Positions 1 to 6,268 of a stretch of 10,255 nt of DNA are shown piece by piece (the first letter of the stretch is position 1; each line of letters opens with the position of its first letter). The stretch is from an uncultured Bacilli bacterium (lineage in GTDB: Bacteria; Bacillota_I; Bacilli_A; RF39; UBA660). The stretch is taken from assembly GCA_947623855.1 (NCBI GenBank), contig CANQHW010000034.1:1-10255 (forward strand). The letters run 5' to 3'. The notes below the pieces were generated by a model that saw nothing but the letters and a program-made list of their open reading frames with translations, was not told the origin of the DNA and did no database searches. The position numbers and the translations under genes are program-made.

Positions 1-2
1 AA

Positions 3-116
3 ATTACCCTATGTTTTTACAGAGTATACATTAATTATAAGACATTTTCCATTAATTTAATAAATGATAAAGAAATAATTAATGCCTTATTAGATAAAAT
101 AATATGTATAGTTTAA
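3..116 (+). CDS. C-terminal tail of an unrecognised protein (5' partial)
   Basis: One plus-strand frame is open from the left edge to a TAA at 114-116 and reads as 37 residues. The last part, NDKEIINALLDKIICIV, has a plausible helical, protein-like composition. The other two plus frames stop at bases 34 and 60. I do not recognise the family and no start lies inside the window. The downstream regulator gene is on the same strand and begins 75 bases later. The open frame is short enough to be chance in AT-rich DNA, so this is a tentative call. Confidence 0.4.
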   Translation: MTLCFYRVYINYKTFSINLINDKEIINALLDKIICIV

Positions 117-177
117 AAACTGGAACTCAACTTCTAATTCGTGGTAAATTTTAAACAATTGGAGTATTTTGAAAAAG

Positions 178-184
178 AAAGGAG
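178..184 (+). promoter_or_regulatory. ribosome binding site that sets the XRE gene start
   Basis: AAAGGAG lies 7 bases before the ATG at 192. An in-frame GTG at 141 would add 17 residues, but it lacks a good Shine-Dalgarno sequence and the extra residues fall outside the HTH domain, so 192 is preferred. Confidence 0.75.
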
Positions 185-191
185 AAAAATT

Positions 192-902
192 ATGAATCAA
201 GAAAAAATTGGTAAATTTATAGCTAGATGTCGAAAAGAAAAAGGTTTAACACAACAAGAATTAGCGGAAAAACTAGGAGTTACGGATCGATCAGTTTCAA
301 AATGGGAAAATGGGAGGTGTTTGCCGGACTTATCTTTATTTAATCTTTTATGTCAAGAACTTGGTATTACAATTAATGAATTGTTAAGTGGAGAAAAAAT
401 AAATAAAGGACATTATCAAGAAAAGTTGGAAGAAAATATTGTTAGAGCGATTGATTATTCGACGAAAAGAGTAGCGAAATATAGTTATATTATTTCTTTA
501 ATTTTAATTATTTTTGGTCTTTTTGTTGCTATTTCTGCTATTATGATTTTTCCAAGTGAAAGTAGTTGGGGATCTATATATTCAGTTTTAGGGATTATAA
601 TATTTATAATAGGTATTGGAAAAATGGTTAAATCTATAAGATGGTATAAACGCTTAATTATTATATTAGGAATATTTATGATGGCGATGGGGATTTTATT
701 ATTTATGGATTATGTAAATGTAAGATTAAATGAGGAAGCTCCAATGTTTAGGAGGATAACTACTACGACGGGGAATGTTATTTATTATGATACACTCTTT
801 TATGATGTTTATAGATGTAACTTTGATACCGAAAAGGAATATTGGGTAATAACTAAGAATAGTAAGCCTTCTATAAAAGAATTATTAAATTATTGTAAAT
901 AA
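192..902 (+). CDS. XRE-family HTH regulator with three membrane helices
   Basis: This 236-residue protein starts with a classic Cro/C1-type helix-turn-helix of about residues 5-65. It carries the family pattern KGLTQQELAEKLGVTDRSVS followed by KWENGRCLPD. After a short linker come three hydrophobic segments at about 98-120, 125-146 and 154-174, then a roughly 60-residue soluble tail that is probably outside the membrane. The N-terminal domain should bind DNA from the cytoplasmic face, so the protein is likely a membrane-tethered transcription regulator; the signal it senses is unknown. Such HTH-plus-membrane proteins are common in gut Firmicutes. The start was moved from GTG 141 to ATG 192 on Shine-Dalgarno grounds. 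A weak extended -10 (TGGTAAATT, 142-150) could drive it. The next gene begins 29 bases downstream with its own promoter. Confidence 0.88.
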   Translation: MNQEKIGKFIARCRKEKGLTQQELAEKLGVTDRSVSKWENGRCLPDLSLFNLLCQELGITINELLSGEKINKGHYQEKLEENIVRAIDYSTKRVAKYSYIISLILIIFGLFVAISAIMIFPSESSWGSIYSVLGIIIFIIGIGKMVKSIRWYKRLIIILGIFMMAMGILLFMDYVNVRLNEEAPMFRRITTTTGNVIYYDTLFYDVYRCNFDTEKEYWVITKNSKPSIKELLNYCK

Positions 903-903
903 G

Positions 904-912
904 TGCTATAAT
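904..912 (+). promoter_or_regulatory. extended -10 promoter for the MmcQ-family gene
   Basis: TGCTATAAT is a perfect extended -10 (TGnTATAAT), starting just after the stop codon of the XRE gene. No convincing -35 is visible, as is usual for extended -10 promoters. The start codon lies 20 bases beyond the hexamer, implying a leader of only about a dozen bases. Confidence 0.6.
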
Positions 913-931
913 ACAAGTGAGATGAGAAGAT

Positions 932-1591
932 ATGCACATTGAAGAAAAGATATTTCAAAAAACCAAAATAGATTATGATAAATTACTTAAATATGGGTTT
1001 ATTAAAAAAGGAAAAATATATACTTATACTAGAAAGATGGAGAATAAGGATTTTGAAGTAGTTATTAATATTAAAGATAATAAAGTGGAGGGTCATATTA
1101 TAGATTTAAATTTTAAGGAAGAATATGATAACTTTCGTAATGAAAATTTTAGAGGGAATTATGTAGCAAAGATACGGGAAGAATTTATAAATATATTAGA
1201 GGGGATTAAAGATAGTTGTACTATAAATAGATTTTTTATTTATGAACAAACGAATCGAATTGTAAGACTTATTAAAGAAAAATATGGAGATGAGCCCCAG
1301 TTTGAATGGGAAGATACTCCAGATTGTGCGGTTTTTAAACATCCTAAAAAATGGTATGGGATTATTATGCATATTAATAAAGTAAAACTGGATCCTTCTT
1401 TAAATCAAGATGTGGAGGTCATTAATGTTAAGTTAGATCCCGAAGAGATTAAAAAATTACTCAAGAAAGAGGGATTTTATAAAGCTTATCACATGAATAA
1501 AACTTACTGGATTACAATAGTTTTAGATGATACTTTAAGGGATGAAGAAATAATGGATTTAATTATAAAAAGTTATAATTTAGTTAGATAA
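932..1591 (+). CDS. MmcQ/YjbR family protein (CyaY-like fold)
   Basis: This is a 219-residue soluble protein. Its C-terminal half, about residues 105-217, matches the MmcQ/YjbR family (PF04237 type). The family landmarks are the helix NRIVRLIKEKYGDEPQFEW, then CAVFKHPKKWYGIIM, then a strand-turn-helix VINVKLDPEEIKKLL, and finally KAYHMNKTYWITIVLDD with a closing helix. The N-terminal part, about residues 10-97, is an extra alpha/beta domain often seen in longer Firmicutes members. The family adopts a double-wing, CyaY-like fold and is often labelled DNA-binding, but its cellular role is poorly established. The Shine-Dalgarno sequence is weak (GAGAAG, 925-930). A dedicated promoter sits just upstream, so the gene can be expressed apart from the XRE gene, which may still co-transcribe it. 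Confidence 0.88.
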   Translation: MHIEEKIFQKTKIDYDKLLKYGFIKKGKIYTYTRKMENKDFEVVINIKDNKVEGHIIDLNFKEEYDNFRNENFRGNYVAKIREEFINILEGIKDSCTINRFFIYEQTNRIVRLIKEKYGDEPQFEWEDTPDCAVFKHPKKWYGIIMHINKVKLDPSLNQDVEVINVKLDPEEIKKLLKKEGFYKAYHMNKTYWITIVLDDTLRDEEIMDLIIKSYNLVR

Positions 1592-1621
1592 ATTAATTTT
1601 TTTAATAGATAAGAACAAACC

Positions 1622-1650
1622 TTGTCAAAGTCTAGGTTTTATGCTATAAT
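1622..1650 (+). promoter_or_regulatory. SigA-type promoter for the CmpB-like membrane protein gene
   Basis: TTGTCA (1622-1627, five of six matches to TTGACA) is followed after exactly 17 bases by TATAAT (1645-1650), with an upstream TG that makes it an extended -10. It is the best complete promoter in the window. Transcription should start near 1657, leaving a leader of about 42 bases before the ATG at 1699. A 6-base inverted repeat, AAACCT (1617-1622) and AGGTTT (1634-1639), spans the -35 and spacer and could be an operator. Confidence 0.8.
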
Positions 1651-1698
1651 TTAAGTATCTTAATCTTATTTACTGTTGTTTTTGGAAGAGGGGTAAAA

Positions 1699-2376
1699 AT
1701 GACTAAAGATGCCAAAAAAGAAATATTTAATAAGATTATACTTATCTTTGTGATAGGTTGTGTTTTTGGGACTTATTATGAAGAGTTATTACATATTATT
1801 AATAGTTTGATAAAAACTGGGACTTTTTCGTGGGTTTCTAGAAGAGGGTTAATTTATGGTCCTTTTTGTCCGGTTTATGGAATTGGGGCCGTGTTAGTGT
1901 ATTTATGTTTTGGATTTAGAGAACGAAAATGGTATAAAAACTTTTTATATGGAGCTTTATTAGGGGGAGCGGTAGAATACTTTTTAAGTTTTTTTCAAGA
2001 GTTATTTTTTGGAACGATATCGTGGGATTATTCTAGTTACTTTTTAAATATTAATGGAAGAACTACGGTACCATTTATGATGTTTTGGGGTTTATTGGTG
2101 TTATTATTTATTAATGTAATTTATCCTAAAATTAATAGTTGGTATGCTAAAATGCCCCATAAAGTAGCGAATCGGATAGCGTTGGTTTTATTTGTTTTCT
2201 TATCTTTTGATATATCAATTTCAGTTATTGCAATTAATCGAAAGACTTTAAGAGATAATGGTGTTCCTCCTAAAACTTTTGTGGGAAGGTTTTGTGATAA
2301 ACATTATGATGATGAATATTTAGCTAAAGTATATGATAATGCAAGACCTGCTAATAATATTAAAATAAATAAATAG
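1699..2376 (+). CDS. putative ABC-transporter permease-like membrane protein (PF06541/CmpB type)
   Basis: This 225-residue protein has five predicted membrane helices, at about residues 11-30, 53-73, 81-104, 122-142 and 157-179. It carries the conserved blocks of the CmpB-like family. These are RRGLIYGPFCPVYGIG at 48-63, an EYFLSFFQELFF helix at 93-104, SWDYSSYFLNINGR at 108-121, and FWG at 129-131. The family is annotated as a putative type IV ABC-transporter permease, but no ATP-binding partner lies beside it and its substrate is unknown. The last 45 residues are polar and cytoplasmic or external. The start has a strong GAGGGG Shine-Dalgarno (1688-1693) and a near-consensus promoter. It appears to be a single-gene unit, closed by a terminator that begins at its stop codon. 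Confidence 0.87.
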   Translation: MTKDAKKEIFNKIILIFVIGCVFGTYYEELLHIINSLIKTGTFSWVSRRGLIYGPFCPVYGIGAVLVYLCFGFRERKWYKNFLYGALLGGAVEYFLSFFQELFFGTISWDYSSYFLNINGRTTVPFMMFWGLLVLLFINVIYPKINSWYAKMPHKVANRIALVLFVFLSFDISISVIAINRKTLRDNGVPPKTFVGRFCDKHYDDEYLAKVYDNARPANNIKINK

Positions 2377-2401
2377 AAAGGTTGGTTAATCCTTTCTTTT
2401 T
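2375..2401 (+). terminator. intrinsic terminator after the CmpB-like gene
   Basis: AGAAAGG (2375-2381) pairs with CCTTTCT (2391-2397) across a 9-base loop and runs into a U tract (2397-2401). The left arm starts inside the stop codon. The stem is short but well placed between two genes with separate promoters. Confidence 0.65.
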
Positions 2402-2403
2402 AT

Positions 2404-2411
2404 TGTATAAT
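2404..2411 (+). promoter_or_regulatory. -10 region of the trxB promoter
   Basis: TGTATAAT contains a perfect TATAAT (2406-2411), with TG directly adjoining it and not one base further out. A poor -35 candidate, TTGGTT (2382-2387), lies 18 bases upstream inside the loop of the preceding terminator. The leader to the start at 2433 would be about 15 bases. Confidence 0.55.
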
Positions 2412-2418
2412 AATAAAG

Positions 2419-2424
2419 AAAGGA
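2419..2424 (+). promoter_or_regulatory. ribosome binding site that sets the trxB start
   Basis: AAAGGA is 8 bases before the ATG at 2433 but only 2 bases before the in-frame ATG at 2427, so 2433 is the better start. The GTG further upstream at 2382 falls inside the preceding terminator and can be discarded. Confidence 0.75.
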
Positions 2425-2432
2425 AGATGCTT

Positions 2433-3326
2433 ATGTACGATATCATTATTATTGGAGCAGGTCCCGCAGGAATGACAGCGGCGTTATATGCCGGACGAGC
2501 AGGGAAAAAGATTTTAGTTTTAGAAGTTCAAAGTTATGGGGGGCAGATAATTAATGCAAAGATGATTGAAAATTATCCCGGAATAGAAAAGATAAGTGGT
2601 TATGATTATGCTACTACCCTATTTAAACAAATAACGGATTTAAAAGTAGAAATAAAATATGAAACAGTTTTAAAAATAACTACAGATAAGAAAGTAACAA
2701 CGAATAAAGATACTTATCAAGCAAAAAGTATAATTATTGCAAATGGAGCTCAAAATAGAAAGTTAAATATTCCTAAGGAAAAGGATTTTTTAGGGAAAGG
2801 TATATCTTATTGTGCAACGTGTGATGGGTCTTTTTATAAAGGCCAAGAAGTGGCGGTTTTAGGGGGAGGAAATACGGCTTTAGAAGACGCGTTATATTTA
2901 ACTAATATAGTTAATAAGGTTTATGTAATCCATAGAAGGGATACTTTTAGAGGAGAAGATAAATATTTAAAAGAATTACAAGCTAAAGATAATGTAGAAT
3001 TTATTTTAAATAGTACTGTTATTAAAATAGAGGGTAAAGATAAATTAGAAAATATTATAATTAAAGATAATAATGAGGAAGAAAAGGTTTTAAAGGTAGC
3101 AGGTTTATTTATTGCGATTGGACAAGTTCCAAATAACGAAATATTTAAAAATGTGGTGGATATTGATGAGAAAGGATATATTATTTCTTTAGATAATGTT
3201 CATACTAAAACTAAAGGGATTTATGTTGCGGGAGATACACGGGTTAAAGAGTTACGGCAGCTTACTACAGCAGTAAGTGATGGGAGTACGGCCGCAATTA
3301 CAGCAATAAAAGAGATGAATCAATAA
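2433..3326 (+). CDS. trxB: thioredoxin-disulfide reductase (NADPH)
   Basis: This is a 297-residue flavoprotein that transfers electrons from NADPH through FAD and a redox-active disulfide to thioredoxin in the cytoplasm. The sequence shows every expected landmark in order. The FAD-binding GAGPAG is at residues 8-13 and the CATC active-site disulfide is C127/C130 within GISYCATCDGSF. The NADPH-binding GGGNTA is at 144-149, with the 2'-phosphate contact HRRDTFR at 167-173. The C-terminal FAD motif, AGDTR through ELRQLTTAVSDG, is at 267-284. The HRRxxxR motif indicates NADPH specificity. The length is slightly below the usual 305-320 residues but nothing is missing. Starting at 2433 gives MYDIIIIGAG, the usual N-terminus. 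No thioredoxin gene is adjacent. A DUF362 redox-type gene follows with its own promoter. Confidence 0.97.
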   Translation: MYDIIIIGAGPAGMTAALYAGRAGKKILVLEVQSYGGQIINAKMIENYPGIEKISGYDYATTLFKQITDLKVEIKYETVLKITTDKKVTTNKDTYQAKSIIIANGAQNRKLNIPKEKDFLGKGISYCATCDGSFYKGQEVAVLGGGNTALEDALYLTNIVNKVYVIHRRDTFRGEDKYLKELQAKDNVEFILNSTVIKIEGKDKLENIIIKDNNEEEKVLKVAGLFIAIGQVPNNEIFKNVVDIDEKGYIISLDNVHTKTKGIYVAGDTRVKELRQLTTAVSDGSTAAITAIKEMNQ

Positions 3327-3331
3327 TTTTG

Positions 3332-3340
3332 TGATATAAT
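3332..3340 (+). promoter_or_regulatory. extended -10 promoter for the DUF362 gene
   Basis: TGATATAAT is a perfect extended -10, located 6-14 bases beyond the trxB stop codon. No -35 is evident. The start codon follows 22 bases after the hexamer. There is no terminator in this gap, so read-through from trxB is also likely. Confidence 0.6.
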
Positions 3341-3362
3341 ATTTATAAGAAAGGAAAGAAAT

Positions 3363-4241
3363 ATGGAAAAAGCAAAAGTTTATTTTACTAAAGATTTAAC
3401 TCCGGAAGGAGTAGTAAAAATTTATAAAGCTTTAGGAATTAATTTACCAGGAAAAGTAGCAGTTAAACTTCATTCTGGAGAAAGAGGGAATCAAAACTAT
3501 TTACGTCCTGAGTTTGTGCGTCCGATGGTGGAATATGTTGGAGGAACAGTAGTTGAATGTAATACAGCTTATGATGGATCTAGAGATACGACAGAGAAAC
3601 ATTTAGAATTATTAAAAGAACACGAATGGAGTAAGTATTTTAATGTAGATATTATGGATGCTAAGGAAGATATTACTTTAGAAATACCTAATGGTAAAGT
3701 AATTAAGAAAAACTATGTAGGAAAAAATTTACTTAATTATGATGCAATGGTAGTATTATCACATTTTAAAGGACATCCTATGGGAGGATATGGCGGAGCT
3801 TTAAAACAATTATCAATAGGGATTGCATCGTCTAAAGGAAAAAGATATATTCATTGTGCAGGGAAAGAAAATGCTTCATATGAAGATATGTTTCAAGCTG
3901 ATCAAGTAAAATTTTTAGAAGCTATGGCGGATGCGGCATCTTCAGTTACGAAGCATTTTAAAGAAAATATTGCTTATATTAATGTAATGTGTAATATGTC
4001 AGTGGATTGCGATTGTTGTAATGTTGCTGAAGATCCTTGTATGCAAGATATCGGCATTTTAGCTAGTCTTGATCCGGTGGCGATTGATGAAGCTTGTATT
4101 GATTTAGTTAAAAATTCTAAGGACCCAGGTCGGGATCATTTACTTGAAAGAATCAATTCGCGAATGGGTACTCATACTATTGAGGCCGCAGCAGATTTAG
4201 GAATAGGAACGAAAGAATACGAACTTATTTCTATTGATTAA
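3363..4241 (+). CDS. DUF362 domain protein, without a ferredoxin module
   Basis: This is a 292-residue cytoplasmic protein that fits the DUF362 family along its whole length. It shows VAVKLHSGERGN near residues 32-43, a central SHFKGHPMGGYGGALKQLSIG at 133-153, and the C-terminal block DIGILASLDPVAIDEAC at 229-245. Many DUF362 proteins carry or neighbour a two-cluster ferredoxin domain. Here no CxxCxxCxxxCP motif is present, but there is a tight group of cysteines (C210, C216, C218, C219, C226) just before the last block, which could bind a metal or cluster. The exact reaction is not established for the family. The start has a good AGGA Shine-Dalgarno. Lying next to trxB is compatible with a redox role, but this is inference. 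Confidence 0.9.
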   Translation: MEKAKVYFTKDLTPEGVVKIYKALGINLPGKVAVKLHSGERGNQNYLRPEFVRPMVEYVGGTVVECNTAYDGSRDTTEKHLELLKEHEWSKYFNVDIMDAKEDITLEIPNGKVIKKNYVGKNLLNYDAMVVLSHFKGHPMGGYGGALKQLSIGIASSKGKRYIHCAGKENASYEDMFQADQVKFLEAMADAASSVTKHFKENIAYINVMCNMSVDCDCCNVAEDPCMQDIGILASLDPVAIDEACIDLVKNSKDPGRDHLLERINSRMGTHTIEAAADLGIGTKEYELISID

Positions 4242-4246
4242 TAATT

Positions 4247-4274
4247 AACTATCTATTTTAAAGATAGTTTTTTT
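4247..4274 (+). terminator. intrinsic terminator after the DUF362 gene
   Basis: AACTATCT (4247-4254) pairs perfectly with AGATAGTT (4262-4269) across a 7-base loop, followed by a run of seven T (4268-4274). It lies 6 bases after the stop codon. Confidence 0.85.
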
Positions 4275-4275
4275 A

Positions 4276-4284
4276 TGATATAAT
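4276..4284 (+). promoter_or_regulatory. extended -10 promoter for the PepSY/cyclophilin-like gene pair
   Basis: TGATATAAT sits directly after the T run of the preceding terminator. No strong -35 can be seen, and that position would lie inside the terminator hairpin. The start codon is 36 bases downstream. Confidence 0.6.
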
Positions 4285-4320
4285 TTTTTTAGAAAGTATA
4301 ACTTTAGAAAGAAGGATTTT

Positions 4321-4662
4321 ATGAAAAAGAATAATCATATAGTAACTATTTTATTAAGTATAATGATAGTACTTTTAGTTATTATTTTAATTATTGTGTT
4401 AGTAAAAGATAGTAAGAAAGATAGTAATACTCCTAATTATAAAGAAACGAATAATTATATTGGAAAAGATAAAGCTTTAGATATTGCTTTAGAACATGCT
4501 AAGCTTAAAGAAAGTGAGGTATATGATTTAAGTATAGAATTAGAAGATAAATATAATGCAAGGGTTTATGAGATAGATTTTAATTATAAAAATTATGATT
4601 ATGAATATTATGTGGATGCTCTTACAGGAGATATTTTACATTCTTTTAAAGAGATAGATTAG
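4321..4662 (+). CDS. membrane-anchored PepSY domain protein
   Basis: This 113-residue protein has a short basic N-terminus, one hydrophobic segment at about residues 8-28 that should anchor it with the remainder outside, and a polar linker. A PepSY-like domain follows at about 46-110. It shows the usual IGKDKALDIALEHAKL helix, a strand with the VYEIDF pattern, and a YYVDALTGDILHS ending that matches the (Y/E)-x-V-DA-x-TG-x-(I/V)-L signature of PepSY repeats. PepSY domains are often proposed to inhibit or bind proteases or to occur in secreted proteins of unknown partner. The gene ends 8 bases before the next one, so the two are probably co-expressed and both face the outside of the membrane. 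Confidence 0.85.
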   Translation: MKKNNHIVTILLSIMIVLLVIILIIVLVKDSKKDSNTPNYKETNNYIGKDKALDIALEHAKLKESEVYDLSIELEDKYNARVYEIDFNYKNYDYEYYVDALTGDILHSFKEID

Positions 4663-4670
4663 GGGTTGTT

Positions 4671-5732
4671 ATGAAACAGTTTTATGCTAGTGAAGAAGAA
4701 TATAAAAAAGATAATGCTAAAGTAAGAGAAGAAGTTATTAAAGAACAACAAAATACTTCGGAATCTGTTGTAAAAAAACGAAAAAAAATAGCTATAATAG
4801 TAGGATGTTGTGTGGGCTTATTTATCTTATTTAAATTTACGCTAGGAAGTATTAATTTTAGTATTGGTCTTATAGATTTTATTTTACCTTATACTAAGGG
4901 ACATATTTATGAAGTTAGAATAAATGATACTATTGTAGGTAGTAAGGTGGTAAATAGTCATAGTTTTCCAATTATACCAACTATTTTATACTTAGATAAT
5001 CATAGTTCGAGTAATTATTATACAAATACTAAAAATTATTATGATGTTAAAAAAGTAGATGGCAAATATATCTTAGATATTGATAGTTATGCTTGTTATT
5101 ATAAAGATAATAATGTAGAAACGTTATGTGAGTTAGATAAGGATTTTAAAGTTCAAAGTAATATGTATAGTGTTTTAAAAAAAGATGTGCAATATACTAA
5201 GATGGCAATTTATGATTATAAAGAAGATAAAAATATATACCGGGGAAAATTTATTAAAGATATTACACCATATATAAAAGAGGATGGAACTTATTCAATA
5301 AAAATTATGGCAAAGTATCCAACGGTGTCATCTCTTGTTGAGGTGTATATTCATATGCAAGAAGATAATAAGGAGAATATGGGTGATAAAATGCGGATTG
5401 TAATTAATGATAAAAGTTATGATGTTAGTTTAGAAAAGAATAGTACGGTTAATGATTTAAGAGATTTATTACCTCTTGATATTACAATGCAAGATTTAAA
5501 TGAAAATGAGAAGTATTATTATTTAGATAAGTTAATAGCAAGTGATCCTATACAAATAAAAGAAATAAAAAAGGGAGATATTATGTTATATGGTAGTGAT
5601 TGTTTAGTAATATTTTATAAAGATTTTGATACGCATTATCCTTATACAAAGATAGGTCATATTGATAATCCAGATGATTTAGAAGAAGTATTAGGGAGTA
5701 AGGATGTTAATATTAAGTTTTTAAATGAATAA
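4671..5732 (+). CDS. membrane-anchored protein with C-terminal cyclophilin-like domain
   Basis: This protein has 353 residues. Residues 1-38 are charged and cytoplasmic, ending in a KKRKK stop-transfer patch. A hydrophobic helix at about 39-57 should anchor it, and the rest would be extracytoplasmic. The middle part, about 75-235, is beta-rich and I do not recognise it. Residues 241-350 match the cyclophilin-like fold family (PF18050 type). The landmarks are MRIVINDKSYDVSL, a DLLPLDITMQDLNENEKYYYL region, GDIMLYGSDCLVIFY at 302-316 and YTKIGHI at 325-331. Stand-alone members of this family are about the size of this domain, and whether they have prolyl isomerase activity is not established. 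An internal Shine-Dalgarno and ATG lie exactly at the domain boundary (see separate entry). It is translationally close to the PepSY gene, with AGGGG at 4661-4665 as its ribosome binding site. Confidence 0.8.
   Translation: MKQFYASEEEYKKDNAKVREEVIKEQQNTSESVVKKRKKIAIIVGCCVGLFILFKFTLGSINFSIGLIDFILPYTKGHIYEVRINDTIVGSKVVNSHSFPIIPTILYLDNHSSSNYYTNTKNYYDVKKVDGKYILDIDSYACYYKDNNVETLCELDKDFKVQSNMYSVLKKDVQYTKMAIYDYKEDKNIYRGKFIKDITPYIKEDGTYSIKIMAKYPTVSSLVEVYIHMQEDNKENMGDKMRIVINDKSYDVSLEKNSTVNDLRDLLPLDITMQDLNENEKYYYLDKLIASDPIQIKEIKKGDIMLYGSDCLVIFYKDFDTHYPYTKIGHIDNPDDLEEVLGSKDVNIKFLNE
5370..5393 (+). promoter_or_regulatory. possible internal translation start at a domain boundary
   Basis: AAGGAG (5370-5375) precedes an in-frame ATG at 5379, and GGTGAT (5382-5387) precedes a second in-frame ATG at 5391. 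The second ATG is the first codon of the cyclophilin-like domain (residue 241 of the full protein). Initiation here would make a soluble 113-117 residue domain alone. The spacing after AAGGAG to 5379 is short (3 bases), so efficiency is uncertain. Confidence 0.35.
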
Positions 5733-5758
5733 TTACTATACCCTAAATATTAAATATA

Positions 5759-5767
5759 TGATAAAAT
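5759..5767 (+). promoter_or_regulatory. extended -10 promoter for the lipoprotein gene
   Basis: TGATAAAAT matches TGnTATAAT at all but one hexamer position. It is 23 bases before the start codon. No clear -35 and no terminator lie between this site and the preceding gene. Confidence 0.5.
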
Positions 5768-5790
5768 ATTATTAGAAAGTAGGAAAACAA

Positions 5791-6246
5791 ATGAAAAAGA
5801 CATTAACATTAATTACTTTAATATTAGTAGGATGTATTTTAACAGCGTGTGGAGAGAAGAAAGAGAAAAATATTAAAGGGTCTTTAGCTACTCTTATGGA
5901 AGAAGTTTATGAAGGGGTAGATATGCAAAACCTTGATAGACAAAAAGTAACGGAAGATAAAATGGAATATATGTTGGGGAGTAGTGATTTAGATATTAAA
6001 GAAGCTTATTCTTCTGAACCTTTAATGAGTTCTATTGCTCATTCAGTAGTTTTAGTAAGAGCTAATGAGGGGGCGGATGTAGAAAATATAAAAAAAGAGA
6101 TTAAAGAAAAAATTAATCCACAAAAATGGGTTTGTGTATGGGTTGAAGAAGAACACGTTCATGTGGAAAGCCGAGGAGATTTAATTATTCTTATTATGGA
6201 TAATGAAAATGATGAGAAATTATTAGAAAATTTTAATAATTTATAA
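5791..6246 (+). CDS. small lipoprotein, DUF4358-like
   Basis: This 151-residue protein has a lipoprotein signal peptide: MKK, a hydrophobic stretch, then the lipobox LTAC with the lipidated cysteine at residue 20, followed by a charged GEKKEK linker. The mature protein should be held on the outer face of the membrane. The body has an early helix, a central SSIAHSVVLVRANEGADVEN segment and a late beta hairpin ending in a DLIILIMDNEND strand. This layout resembles DUF4358 lipoproteins, but that assignment is by eye and tentative. The function is unknown. It has its own extended -10 promoter. The MBOAT gene starts only 22 bases downstream with no terminator between, so the lipoprotein and the two acetylation genes may form one transcription unit. 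Confidence 0.82.
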   Translation: MKKTLTLITLILVGCILTACGEKKEKNIKGSLATLMEEVYEGVDMQNLDRQKVTEDKMEYMLGSSDLDIKEAYSSEPLMSSIAHSVVLVRANEGADVENIKKEIKEKINPQKWVCVWVEEEHVHVESRGDLIILIMDNENDEKLLENFNNL

Positions 6247-6268
6247 TAACTTAGGTTATGGAGGCATT

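Noticed and set aside
141..191. GTG at 141 as the start of the XRE regulator
   Set aside because: The added 17 residues lie before the HTH domain, and a good Shine-Dalgarno (178-184) directs initiation to ATG 192.
1592..1610. ATTAA/TTAAT pairing with a T run after the MmcQ-family gene as a terminator
   Set aside because: The stem would be five A-T pairs only, too weak to call in DNA of this composition.
2382..2432. Upstream starts for trxB at GTG 2382 and ATG 2427
   Set aside because: GTG 2382 lies within the preceding terminator loop and upstream of the promoter. ATG 2427 is only 2 bases from the Shine-Dalgarno. ATG 2433 has proper spacing and gives the normal TrxB N-terminus.
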